This document shows, piece by piece, positions 47,232-57,393 of a stretch of 64,000 nucleotides of DNA. The stretch covers positions 62,001 through 126,000 of the forward strand of contig NTMA01000065.1 in assembly GCA_002917075.1 (NCBI GenBank), read 5' to 3'. The stretch's first letter is position 1. Each line of letters opens with the position of its first letter. The notes under the pieces were generated by a model. The model was not told where the DNA came from and made no database searches. It saw nothing but the letters and a program-made list of their open reading frames with translations. The translations under genes and the position numbers were made by a program. Origin of the DNA: Hawksworthiomyces lignivorus (Eukaryota; Ascomycota; Sordariomycetes; Ophiostomatales; Ophiostomataceae).

Positions 47232-48342
47232 TTATAGCTTGCTTTGCGTTCCACCCTCACCTGTTTGAATTACAATTCTGCCATCACTCAGGCACGTCTT
47301 ACCCGTACTTTTCACTCTTGCAATCCACCGTATCTCTTCCCATCCATTTTCATCAACTCCCATTCTCCATATGTCAGTCTCGACCTGGTCGCCTGGCCTG
47401 ACCACACTTGAAAATCTTGCCTGCATCTCTCTAAAACGGCACGGGTTGCTCTGGCCAAATTCTAAGAGAATATCATGTGCAATTCGATTGTATGCGTATA
47501 CCCCATGCAAAATGATGCCGCCATATCCCATTTGCTTCCCTGGCTCTGGTGTCCCGTGCAAGGGGTTGTAATCACCGTTTAGTCTAGAAAATGTCAGTCA
47601 AATTTTCACCGCGAGTTTGACTTGCATACGAACCATATCTTGTACCGATAGAGATGAGGACTCTCAAGTCCAATGTTCATTATCATTGTCTTGTCCGGAT
47701 TTCGATTGCTTGGGATAGGATATGTGTTCTCTGGAAGCCCCCGTGGTCCCCCCCAACTGCCTTGTCCAACGTAAAAAAGACTGCCTGTGATCTCAGCATA
47801 GGTATCACCGGAAATCACATCAATCAGACGATCTTGCAATTTCACAAGCGTGCCAGCTTTGCCTTTGTCGTAGACACCAAGCACCGTTGAATGCAATTCG
47901 AATTCTCTACCGACGGAAGTAGTAGGGAGCGGCTTCAAGACTCGGATACTGCGTTGTCCATCAACGAGTCGGCTGGGATCCAGTTTGGGTACTCCTGGAA
48001 TGGCGATCGACGTTTGGGCGGAATAAAAATCAATAACTTCTTGAGAATCTAATTTGAAAACTAGTTGCACTGTTAGTTTAGTTGATTTCGGTCCTAAAAA
48101 CACAACTGTGCATGCCCACCTAGAGCCAAAGGGTACGTTGGGAAAACCGAGAAGTTGTCGTCAAGTTCCTATTGCAATCTATTAGCCACACCCATTACTT
48201 TAGAACAACCATGGAATAGAACCACTCAGTATACATAAACGAAATGAGGCTCTGTGCCTTTGCATCCAATACTCAGGTTAAATAGAATCGCATCTCTTTT
48301 AAGCCAGGAGACTTTTCTCGGCGGGATATTTGCACTCGCCAT
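47232..48342 (-). CDS. MaoC-type enoyl-CoA hydratase (hydratase 2), PTS1 (SKL)
   Basis: Four exons: 48342-48235, 48168-48120, 48060-47646, 47583-47232 (307 aa), phases consistent. Two hotdog repeats are expected. The N-terminal part has FVYELDDNFSVFPTYPL. The C-terminal part has the R-specific hydratase motif LYRLNGDYNPLHG with catalytic D195 and H200, then MGYGGIILHGVYAYN. The usual acidic residue after NPLH-x is replaced (GTPEP). Ends TQSKL, a strong PTS1. It would hydrate 2-enoyl-CoA to 3R-hydroxyacyl-CoA in peroxisomes. It is convergent with the carboxyltransferase gene, stops 79 bp apart. The last intron uses donor GTACAA, chosen because it restores the hydratase motif. Confidence 0.9.
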
Positions 48343-48651
48343 GCTTACGACACGCAGTACCGTTGCGACAAGCGCATGAGATAATGACAAAAACAAAAGA
48401 GCTGTAGTGAGACCAGTGTAATTATGGTGGTAGCCTGGTATTAAACTTGTGAATTCAATTTACACCGATGGATCGGTACCGGATTTATGGCTTTCGGTTC
48501 ATAGGTGCCATTCTCCTTACACACAAGCTTAGTCGGCGCACACTCTGTTGAAGTGGGGACGGATATGCAATACCGTTGCCGTCAGCAAGGTGGACATCGC
48601 GATTTCAGAACTACGTGTACTGCTTCCTAGGTAAGGCTCCTTGTCTAAACA
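48343..48651. promoter_or_regulatory. Promoter of the MaoC gene
   Basis: Contains AAGTGGGGACGG at 48551-48562 followed after 10 bases by CCG (48573-48575), i.e. CGG-N10-CCG. The 12-mer is the reverse complement of the one at 43496-43507. It lies about 210 bp upstream of the MaoC start. Confidence 0.45.
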
Positions 48652-49552
48652 CTACAATTTACTGTCTACCCAGTGCGGTTCCCTCTTCTCAGTAAACGCA
48701 TCGAGGCCTTCTTGCATGTTGGCCCCGTCGTAGATTCTCCTGCTCCAACCGTCCAAAAATAAACGACTTGCATCTGCAACTCCCAGTGCTTCCCATCCCA
48801 GTTTGAGCCCTTCCCGAGTCACAATTGTGGCATCAGGACTGTTTCTGGCGATCATTCTAGCGTACTCGACCGCTTTAGACACTACATCTTCGCCAGCTTT
48901 AGTGACAGCGTTGCACAGGCCCCAATCTTTAAACTCTTCAGCTGTTGCTATCCGCCCTGTGAGTGCGAGTTCGTTCGCCCGTTGTCGACCGACCGTGCGA
49001 ACAAGGCGCGGGAGCGCCCCGCCAAAGGGCGTGACGCCGCGCTTTGTCTCGGGCAATGCGAAGGTTGCATCATGAGCCGCAACGATCAGATCGCAGTTGA
49101 CCGCAAGCTCACAGCCGCCCCCATAGGCTGGGCCGTTCACGGCAGCAATTACAGGCTTCTTTCCGTGGCGGAATGAGAGCCCAGCGAAACCACCGTCGGG
49201 GAACTGCATAGGCACGCCCTTTCTGTTATTGCTCATCCATTCTGAAGATATTAGAGAATCTCGTTAGCAGGTTTCTTTATGGTGTGGCAAGTCTATATGT
49301 AGATCGTAGGCGTATCTTGCCTTTCAAGTCGGCACCAACACAAAAGCATCTACCCGTGCCCGTAATCACAGCAACACGGAGGCTTGCCTCGTTGTCGAAC
49401 CATTTAAACACTCGATCTAATTCATAGCTCGCATCCACAGTCAATGAATTTAGAGACCTAGGCCTATTGATTGACACCAGAAGTATGTTTGATTCTGGAA
49501 ATGTTATCTTGCAGTGCTGTGTAACCGGTATATTTTGCTTAGCTTCAGACAT
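48652..49552 (-). CDS. Enoyl-CoA hydratase/isomerase 2, PTS1 (SKL)
   Basis: Two exons: 49552-49321 and 49241-48652 (273 aa). The intron (79 nt) begins GCAAGA rather than GT and ends CAG; the join restores the conserved ADLKEW sequence, so it looks like a true GC-AG intron. Crotonase motifs: NRPRSLNSLT, GRCFCVGADLK, AAVNGPAYGGGCELAVNCDLIVA (oxyanion hole) and LPETKRGVTPFGG. The protein ends VDSKL, a canonical PTS1. It is a second, divergent hydratase in the same cluster, perhaps acting at another step or as an isomerase. It shares a promoter with the acyl-CoA synthetase. Confidence 0.92.
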
Positions 49553-49969
49553 GGTTTTTCTGAGATTGTAAGGTATTTAAATCGACCAAGTTTTGGTCAA
49601 CAGCGAGAATAGCAACCTGTGACTCTAGTCCACAAATATTTCTGCATCCTTTTTTCTTGCTTCCGCTTCATAGATAAGAAAGAAGAGTTAATCACCACGG
49701 AGCGAGAACGGCCCGCGGTATAAAGCTTGATTTGTACGCCTCGGTGAAGGACGGTATTGTATACCGTGCTACTGAAACCGAAGGGCCGGCCTAGAGCGTG
49801 CAAGTTAATTGAAATTTCCTTAAGAAAACTGCAGTCAGAGTGCCTTGTCTACAATTTTCAAATATAGCATTCTAATTTTATGTATCTGCATCGCTTTTGA
49901 CCTTCAGTATCTACTCTAGCAAATTGATCTGATTCCAAGCCGTGAGCCTTGGCATTCTGATCAGGAGAG
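49553..49969. promoter_or_regulatory. Divergent promoter of hydratase 2 and acyl-CoA synthetase
   Basis: Contains CCTCGG at 49739-49744 and a perfect inverted repeat ACGGTAT-TGT-ATACCGT at 49751-49767, i.e. CGG-N9-CCG. Both lie roughly midway between the two start codons. Confidence 0.5.
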
Positions 49970-51966
49970 ATGGATAGTCGAGCCCCCCAAAATGGCCTTT
50001 CACTGGTACACGGATCGACCCAGCCGCCGCTGTTCGAACTTACTTTCGGACAGCTAGTTGATCAGCAGGCCGCACATTATGGCGACAAAGAGGCCCTCCT
50101 TGTTGGTTGGACACATACGCGTATATCGTACCGTGATATGAGTCGGCGGACCAAAGAGCTTGCAAGGGGTTTGCTGGCCATAGGCGTCGGTCCAGGTGAT
50201 CGGGTTGCCATTTTCTCCGGTGACGACGAGCGCTTTGTCGAGCTATTCTTTGCTACGGCAAGGGTAGGCGCTTGTCTGGTGATACTAAACAAGACATACA
50301 CCTTGCCAGAGTGCATCAGAGCGCTTAAGCATGCCGGTATGATGCATTCTTTTCTCCTGTATGAAAAGCAAACCTTCAGAAAGATAGCTGCTAACAAGGC
50401 AATTGTTATTTGATAGATCCGTCTGTTCTTTTTGTGTCAGATGAAGTAAATCGAAGACCTACAATTCCCCTCCTTCAACGACTGAGAAGAGAAAAAGGCG
50501 GACTGAGGCATATTGTCATGATCCGCTGGGACCAACTTCCGCACCGCATAGAACCAACGTGGGATGATGTTTTGGATGCTGCCCGATCAGTTGACAGCTT
50601 GGAGCTGGAGCAGGTCGAAAAGACGGTTGACGTTCATTCCACGGTCAATATTCAATTCACGAGCGGCACTACAGGCGCTCCCAAAGCTGCTATGCTAACA
50701 CACTAGTGAGTGTCTGTCTTATAGTGCGGCGAGTTGTGCCTTACTAATTTCTCATGCATTTTGCTAGCAACGTCACCAACAACGGTTTTTTTATTGGCGA
50801 ATACCTCGGCCTGAATAAGGACGATATCCTCTGCTGTGCTCCTCCCTTATTCCACTGCTTTGGACTTGTAGCAGGGCTGATGGCGACCTTCACACATGGC
50901 GCATGCATCGGCTTTGCTGGTCGTGATTTCGACGCCGTCCAGGTGGTGGACATGATATTGCGCGAGGGCTGCACGGCATTACATGGCGTGCCTACAATGT
51001 TCACTGCCATCTTGCAGCAAAAGAACAGCACGGGTGCTACAATTAACTTTATTAAGAAAGGCATTGCTGCTGGCACCAAGGTTCCGCCTGCTATAATAGC
51101 TGAGGTGCAGAGGCAGCTGGGATTTAAGCATGTTGGTATTACATATGGTGCGTTGTTGCTAGCTGCATATCTATCTAAACAAGCAGGGGCTGGATGCTAA
51201 CAGGCAGTCAATTCCGACAAGGCATGACTGAAACATCACCAGCTAGCTTCATGACAGAGGTCGATGACGCCGAGAAGGATAAGCTTGAGACAGTCGGGCG
51301 TGTTATGCCTCACGTATCTGCCAAAATAGTTGATAAAGAGGGCAAAATTGTCCCTGTCGGCGAGCGAGGTGAGCTGTGCACATCAGGCTATCTTCTGCAA
51401 CAAGGCTACTTTAAAATGCCTGAGAAGACGGCCGAGGTCATGATTCGAGATGGCGACGGCGTTTTATGGATGCATACGGGAGACGAAGCGATTATTGATG
51501 AAAGAGGCTATGTGCGAATCACAGGGCGGATTAAAGACATTATTATCCGCGGTAAGCCATACATCTACAAGAGTTTTCTCTGGTTTGAAAAATCACGAGC
51601 ATTAAAACTAAAACTGCAATGTTTTTAGGTGGTGAGAATATCTATCCTCCTGAAATTGAAGAGCGGCTACTTCATCACCCAGATATCAGCCAAGCAAGCG
51701 TTATTGGCGTCAAAGACGATCGATACGGCGAGGCTGTAGCTGCCTGCCTCGCGGTTCGGCCTGGCCACCAAAAGCCGCATGACGAAATGATACGAGCTTG
51801 GGTCCTAAAAGAGCTCAGCCGCCACAAAGCACCACAACATATCGTATGGGTTGGTGCGAGTGAAGTTATCAAGGAATATCCTATCACTGGCAATGGGAAA
51901 ATTCAGAAAGGTGATCTTAGTAAATCAGTAGTGAAGGCTCTACAGAATCCAGCAGCAAAGCTATAG
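49970..51966 (+). CDS. Acyl-CoA synthetase (AMP-binding, ANL superfamily), PTS1 (AKL)
   Basis: Five exons: 49970-50336, 50417-50705, 50768-51147, 51222-51551, 51629-51966 (567 aa); introns are GT-AG and phases agree. ANL motifs: the phosphate loop FTSGTTGAPKAAMLTH, the aromatic-Gly motif TYGMTETSP, HTGDEA, GRIKDIIIRGGENIYPPEIE hinge, and the C-terminal catalytic lysine in ITGNGKIQKGDL. It ends AAKL, a PTS1. It activates a carboxylic acid as its CoA ester and so is the probable entry enzyme of the cluster, parallel to AtuH in bacteria. Acid chain length cannot be told. Confidence 0.93.
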
Positions 51967-52453
51967 CAAGAGGGGGTTACAGCATAGGTATATGCAAATA
52001 AATGGGCTAATGAGGGGATGAAAGTATAATTCAAGGTTGATAGAAGGCATACACATGAGTGAATCATGGGCAAACGAGTAAAGATTTAACACATGAAAGA
52101 GTACTAAAAGTTTGCTGTCGACACAAGGGCCAAGACAGTGCCATTGGCGTTTTGAACAAAAAATTTATCCAATCACATATAAAATATTTAGTTCAGTTCA
52201 GCCAATAAAACAACTACGCAAAACCTGTAGAATCTGTTCCACAATAAGCATTAGCGGAGATGACCGGCGCGTCTTGGTGAATTTATTTCAAACGGATTTT
52301 TGTTGTCAAGAGTTTCAAGCCACAAATTACTCCTATTTTAATGTGCACCCATGGTTGGTGCGGAAAGATTCGAATTAGCACAGAACACTTACCAAGATTC
52401 GTTGAGCAAGCAAAGAGTGCAGGCACCAGAGGCACCTCTAGCCTTGCAATTTG
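51967..52453. other. Intergenic, right border of the cluster
   Basis: AT-rich until about 52.4 kb, then GC content jumps at the methyltransferase start. No gene seen. Confidence 0.5.
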
Positions 52454-53649
52454 ATGCCCCGCATTCCCCCATCTCTCTTCTGGCGGGCCCATCGTATCGC
52501 GCCTGGAGCGGCTCTCCTGCTGCCGGTCTGCCGCGACCTGCCTTCGGCTTTGAATGAGCTGCGCTGGATCCGGGAACACGTCATCGCGCAGGCGAAGTCT
52601 GGAGGTCCCGAGCGAGACGGTGCAGGATGGAGAGCACGGCAGAGGCGAGATGATGCCATCTTGGCGCTGTGCCGACGGCGCGGCCGCGGCGAGCCGCTGC
52701 AGTACGTTCTGGGGACGCAGCCGTTTGGCTCCCTCGACCTGCTGTGCCGCCGGGGCGTGCTGATTCCAAGGTGGGTCTCCTCTGCTTCCCAAAAGACGAA
52801 GCGCTTTCCAGGCACGATCTGATCCGGGCTGACGCCGCCGGGCACAGACCTGAGCCGGAGGCCTATTCGCTGCACCTGGCCGACCTGTTAGTCCAGGCGG
52901 CGCGCCAGTCTCCTGCGCACTCGCTCACTGTCCTCGACGCGTGCACCGGCACAGGCTGCATCGCCCTGCTGCTGTATGCGCGGCTGCGGGACGCCCTGCG
53001 GAGCCAGACGCCCCGCCTGCGCGTGCTGGGTATCGATGTGTCGCCGGCGGCCGTGGCCCTGGCGCGGGCCAATGCTGCGCGGAACGGCCTCGCCGGCGCG
53101 GCGGCAGCGAGCGGCCCCGACGCCAGCGCCGTCACGTTCCGCCGCGCTGACCTCTTTGCTGGCGACTGGCTGCCGTGGCTCGAGGAGCAGCTTGGCGCCC
53201 GGCGCTTGGACGTGCTCGTCTCGAACCCGCCATACGTCTCTGCCGACGGATTCGCCCACGAGACCGCCCGATCGGTGCGCCTCTTCGAGCCGAAGCTGGC
53301 ACAGGTCCCGCAGAAGGCCGAGATGGTGGAAGACTGCCGCTGCGAAGAGCACCCCGAAGACGTATTCTACATCCGCCTCTTGGCGCTGGCCGCCCGCCTG
53401 GACGCGGGCATCGTGCTCTGCGAGGTGGGCAGCCTCGCACAGGCGCAGCGCGTATTGGCGAAAGCGCTGGAAATGAGCCGCGAGGAGAACGGAACCTCAC
53501 CGCTCGTCCTCGAGATATGGGCAGACTGTCCCGACATTGAAGAGGTGGAGGCCGATGCCAGCAGGCCGCAGTCCATGCATGTTGCGGGTTGGGACGTGCC
53601 TATCCGCGGTAGCGGCCACGCTCGATCCGTCTTCATCCAGCGTAGATAG
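52454..53649 (+). CDS. MTQ1: HemK/PrmC-type N5-glutamine methyltransferase (mitochondrial release factor)
   Basis: Two exons: 52454-52770 and 52848-53649 (372 aa); intron GTGGGT..CAG, 77 nt, phase 2. The join restores the HemK motif LIPRPEPEAY. The SAM-binding motif VLDACTGTGCIALLL, LGIDVSPAAVALA and the catalytic NPPY (SNPPYVSADGF) are all visible. The N-terminus (ELRWIREHV; GEPLQYVLGTQPFGSLDL) matches fungal Mtq1, which methylates the GGQ glutamine of the mitochondrial release factor. The nuclear/cytosolic paralogue Mtq2 is much shorter and lacks this N-terminal part. GC-rich, unlike the cluster to its left. Confidence 0.9.
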
Positions 53650-53774
53650 GAACGTTTAGCATATGAACAAGGGAGGCGTGTATTTATTTGTATCTTCTAT
53701 CATCGGCACATAATTTTTATTGGTCATACAGAGCGTATCAATACAGTGCAGTCAAAAATACTTGGGGGTTCTGT

Positions 53775-56700
53775 CTAGAATACAAAATTGACAAGCTTGC
53801 CATCGCGCACCACGATGGCCTTTTTGGCCTGGCGAATATCCCGCCCGCCGCTGCCGCTTCCGCCTAACTTGGCTTGCCCTTCCTGGGTCGCCAGAATCGC
53901 CTCTATCAGCCAGTCGCGCAGAGCGTCTCCGGCAAGACCCGCTGGCGTTTGGGGGATATCCACGGCACACCGCAGCTTGCCGTTGACCTGCACGGCACAG
54001 TTTTGCAGCCGCGGTTGCAGCCACGCTAACGAGCCATCAGGCTGGGGAAATATGGACCGAGCCGTAGAGGACGCAGTTGCTAGATGGAAGAGGCCTGGCT
54101 CACCCGGAGACAGGATGCTCCAGCACTCTTCTGCAAAAGCCGGTGTAATGGGGGCCAGCATCCGCACCAGAGACGACAGAGCTGCTCGCACAACAGCGGG
54201 CGTCGCGGCGGCCTCGTGCGCGGCTAGGCTGTTCGTAAGCCGCATCAGATCAGACACAATGGTATTGAGCGAATACACCTTGGCGTAAGACGCTGAGACC
54301 GAGGCGAGCGCCGTCTGGAGATCGCGCCATATGGTCGAGTCGGCGTCCCAGCGAGCTAGCTCGGCTTTGTCATTTTGAATTGCGCTGATGTGTTCTGCCC
54401 GTTCCCGGAGCTGGTCCACGATTGGCGTTGATGGTGATGCCGCGGTGCCGTCGTTTTGAGGTGCCGCTGCCGCTGCCTCTACCACCAGGTCGTGCAGCCT
54501 AGTCAGCCACCGCGTCACGCCAGATATCTTCTCCTCGTCCCAATTCAGCACGTCCGCCACCGGCGCCTGGAAGAGCATGTGTGCCCGTGTAGCATCAGCG
54601 CCGTACCGACTGATCATATCGGTGGGGTCCACGCCGTTGTATTTGGACTTGGACATTTTCTCATAAGCCACGATGGCTGGCTCCCTCGTCGCAAACACCC
54701 TAGGTTCAGCGTAATTGTCGACATCTACTTCTTCAGGCTTCAGGAACCGGCCCGTCAGCGAGTCGATATACGTCTTGCCGTGGACCATACCCTGGGTGAT
54801 CAAGCGCGAAAATGGCTCGTATACGGGCTGAGGAGACTCCTCTCCTTCTTTACCACTTTCGACTGATGCAGTTGCGCCATCTTCTCCCTGAACCAATGAC
54901 GACGACATCAACACCTTGTAGATGAACCGCGCATACAGCAAGTGCAGAATGGCATGCTCAATGCCACCCAAGTAGATGTCTACGGGCAGCATCCCCTTCA
55001 CTTTATCTGCTGCAAAAGGTGCGTCTGCGTTGTGCGGGTCCACAAATCGCATGTAGTACCAGCTCGAATCAACAAACGTGTCCATGGTGTCCGTATCGCG
55101 CTTGGCAGACTTGTGGCACTGGGGGCATGGCACGTTGACCCAGTCGTGGGCCGACGCCAGCGGATTGCCGGATTGCTTTTCGGCAAAATGCTCTTCCACA
55201 TCGGGCAGGTGCACAGGCAAGTCCGCCTCGGGGACGGGTACGGCCCCGCACGACGAGCAGTGGATAATGGGGATGGGTGTGCCCCAGTACCTCTGGCGGC
55301 TGATAAGCCAGTCCCGGAGCCGCCACCGCTCGGTGCCCTTTGCGAGATTGGCCGCCTCGAGCATCGACAGCAGCATCGTGGCCGTCTCCTTGGAGGTCCG
55401 GCCCTTGAAGGGCCCGCTGTGTTCGGTCATGTAGCCGTGGCCGACGTACGGCTCCACGTGGGCATTCTCCTCGTCTGCATCTACCTTCAGGACCGTAGTC
55501 GACTCGTCCTCGGACGCCGTCAACACCATTCTGATTGGGTCCTTCGCGCGGTGGTGCTTCCAGAACGCGTGGTCGCGCACGTCGTGGCCTGGAACACCCA
55601 TAACGGCACCCTCACCATAGTCGCCTAAGACATACGGAGCGACGTACACAGGCAGCGACTCCTTGGCGGCGTCGGGCGTGTCCTCATGGTAGGCCAGTGG
55701 GTTGACAGCGCGCACGTGCGGCAGCAAGTACCCGACCTTGGAGTCGGGTGGCAGGCCGGGAAGCGTGTCGAGGAACGCGCGCAGCTCTGGGTCCTTCTTG
55801 GCCAGGTCTTGGACAATCTTGTGCGAGGAAGAAAGCGCCACGTACTGCACGCCCATGAGCGTGTCGATGCGAGTGGTGAATACTTCGATGGCCGACGGCA
55901 GGCTATGGCCAAATGCCATAACCGGGAACTTGACGAGCGCGCCGGTCGACCGGCCCAGCCAATTCTTCTGCATGGTCAACACGCGCTCAGGCCAGTCGCC
56001 GTCGCGGGCCAGCACGTCGAGGTCCTGCAGGAGGGACTCGCGGTAGGCGGAGATGCGGAAGAACCACTGCTTGAGCAGCCGCTTCTCGACTTTGGCACCG
56101 GAGCGCCAAGAGCAGCCGTTGGCGTCGACCTGCTCGTTGGCGAGGACGGTCTTGTCAACGGGGTCGTAGTTGACTTCGGCCTCGGCCTGGTACGCCAGGC
56201 CGAGCTTGTGCAGCAGCAGAAAGATGCGCTGTGTGTGCTTATAGAAGTCAGGCTCGCATGTGGAGAGCTCCTTGGACCAATCCCAACTGCCATTCATCAG
56301 GTCAAGCTGCGCCTTCATCTTTTCAATGTTGCTGCGCGTCCAAGCAGCGGGCTGGATCCCCCGCTCTATCGCCGCATTCTCCGCCGGCAGGCCGAACGAG
56401 TCCCAGCCCATTGGCAGGAGCACGTCCTGGCCTTGCAAGCGGTAGAAACGGGCTACCACATCTGCTATGGTGTACACGCGCAGATGACCGAGGTGCAGAT
56501 TGCCGGACGGGTAGGGAAACATGGGTAGGATGTATTTGCTAGCGTCGCTGTCGGTGCTTGTCGGCAAAGCTGTCGAATCTGGTGACGGAGGCACGGACGC
56601 CCATATTTCCCGCCATTTCTGATCCAGGGCCAGCAGATCTAACTTATTTTGCCCATTTTTACTATCGGAATAGCTGCGTCTGGTGATATGGCGGTAGCTA

Positions 56701-56837
56701 CGCCATCGAGGGGAGCTACCATAGCTCAACTGTGATACATTGTAGCAGCACGCGGTTCTAGCTACTAATGCACGGTGTACCAGATTTGCTGATTTCGGCA
56801 ATAATTGGCCTATCAACCTTCCATTGGAGATGTACAT
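53775..56837 (-). CDS. NAM2: Leucyl-tRNA synthetase, mitochondrial
   Basis: Single exon, 1020 aa. HIGH motif HLGH at 115-118 within [16 protein letters not shown], and KMSKS at ~727-731. [14 protein letters not shown], the editing (CP1) domain with TTRID.LMGVQYV, and the [13 protein letters not shown] block are bacterial/mitochondrial LeuRS type. The first ~60 residues are basic and Ser/Arg-rich ([10 protein letters not shown]), fitting a mitochondrial presequence. In yeast the orthologue Nam2 also helps splice group I introns. It is convergent with the mitochondrial release-factor methyltransferase, stops 125 bp apart. Confidence 0.94.
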   Translation of the reverse strand: MYISNGRLIGQLLPKSANLVHRALVARTACCYNVSQLSYGSSPRWRSYRHITRRSYSDSKNGQNKLDLLALDQKWREIWASVPPSPDSTALPTSTDSDASKYILPMFPYPSGNLHLGHLRVYTIADVVARFYRLQGQDVLLPMGWDSFGLPAENAAIERGIQPAAWTRSNIEKMKAQLDLMNGSWDWSKELSTCEPDFYKHTQRIFLLLHKLGLAYQAEAEVNYDPVDKTVLANEQVDANGCSWRSGAKVEKRLLKQWFFRISAYRESLLQDLDVLARDGDWPERVLTMQKNWLGRSTGALVKFPVMAFGHSLPSAIEVFTTRIDTLMGVQYVALSSSHKIVQDLAKKDPELRAFLDTLPGLPPDSKVGYLLPHVRAVNPLAYHEDTPDAAKESLPVYVAPYVLGDYGEGAVMGVPGHDVRDHAFWKHHRAKDPIRMVLTASEDESTTVLKVDADEENAHVEPYVGHGYMTEHSGPFKGRTSKETATMLLSMLEAANLAKGTERWRLRDWLISRQRYWGTPIPIIHCSSCGAVPVPEADLPVHLPDVEEHFAEKQSGNPLASAHDWVNVPCPQCHKSAKRDTDTMDTFVDSSWYYMRFVDPHNADAPFAADKVKGMLPVDIYLGGIEHAILHLLYARFIYKVLMSSSLVQGEDGATASVESGKEGEESPQPVYEPFSRLITQGMVHGKTYIDSLTGRFLKPEEVDVDNYAEPRVFATREPAIVAYEKMSKSKYNGVDPTDMISRYGADATRAHMLFQAPVADVLNWDEEKISGVTRWLTRLHDLVVEAAAAAPQNDGTAASPSTPIVDQLRERAEHISAIQNDKAELARWDADSTIWRDLQTALASVSASYAKVYSLNTIVSDLMRLTNSLAAHEAAATPAVVRAALSSLVRMLAPITPAFAEECWSILSPGEPGLFHLATASSTARSIFPQPDGSLAWLQPRLQNCAVQVNGKLRCAVDIPQTPAGLAGDALRDWLIEAILATQEGQAKLGGSGSGGRDIRQAKKAIVVRDGKLVNFVF

Positions 56838-57393
56838 GATGTCCTTTTCATTTTTCTCGAAAATTCCGCTTGGGTTGTCGTGAGCGGGAAATCATCAGGT
56901 GGGGACCGTAGCGTACGTGTTTTTGACCATTGGGAGGAGCTTGACCATTGGCAGGAGCAGTTGTACGATTATTTTTTCTTTGTTTCTTATCAGCGATAAG
57001 GAATTATTCGCAGCACGTCCGCACCATTGGCGGGGTTCACAGGGCTGATCGAAAATTCGACAGCTTCCTTGCTAGCAGCTGACGGCAGTTTAAGGTTTAT
57101 GGTGCAAGCCGCGGTCGAGGAGCGGCTTGCAGCAGCAGCACAGTTTCAAGCAGCTCTGATTGGGGCTCTCCTTAATCCTGCAAGATATGAGTCGCAGCTG
57201 CATAATACTGTGAGTCACAGACGTAAGATGTTGACTGGCCATTTTTCTGCAAACTAAAGTAAACCCCGAGAAAGAGGGAATAGGGAAGAAGATATGAGGT
57301 TCTGCAGAATATAAATTACGGCAGAGTTCATGTTGATGAATGTGGAGAGAAAAGTTAAGGTACGTATAATGAGAAGCCTCTTATTCCGAGACA
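56838..57393. other. Divergent promoter of LeuRS and the kinase-like gene
   Basis: A 76-codon frame at 57027-57257 has no recognised domain and no good splice partner; not called. Confidence 0.5.

Noticed and set aside
52345..52400. tRNA-like stretch with a TTCGAA core
   Set aside because: No acceptor stem or anticodon arm could be paired around it.
57027..57257. 76-codon frame upstream of the kinase-like gene
   Set aside because: No domain, no donor that joins it in phase to exon 1 of the kinase.
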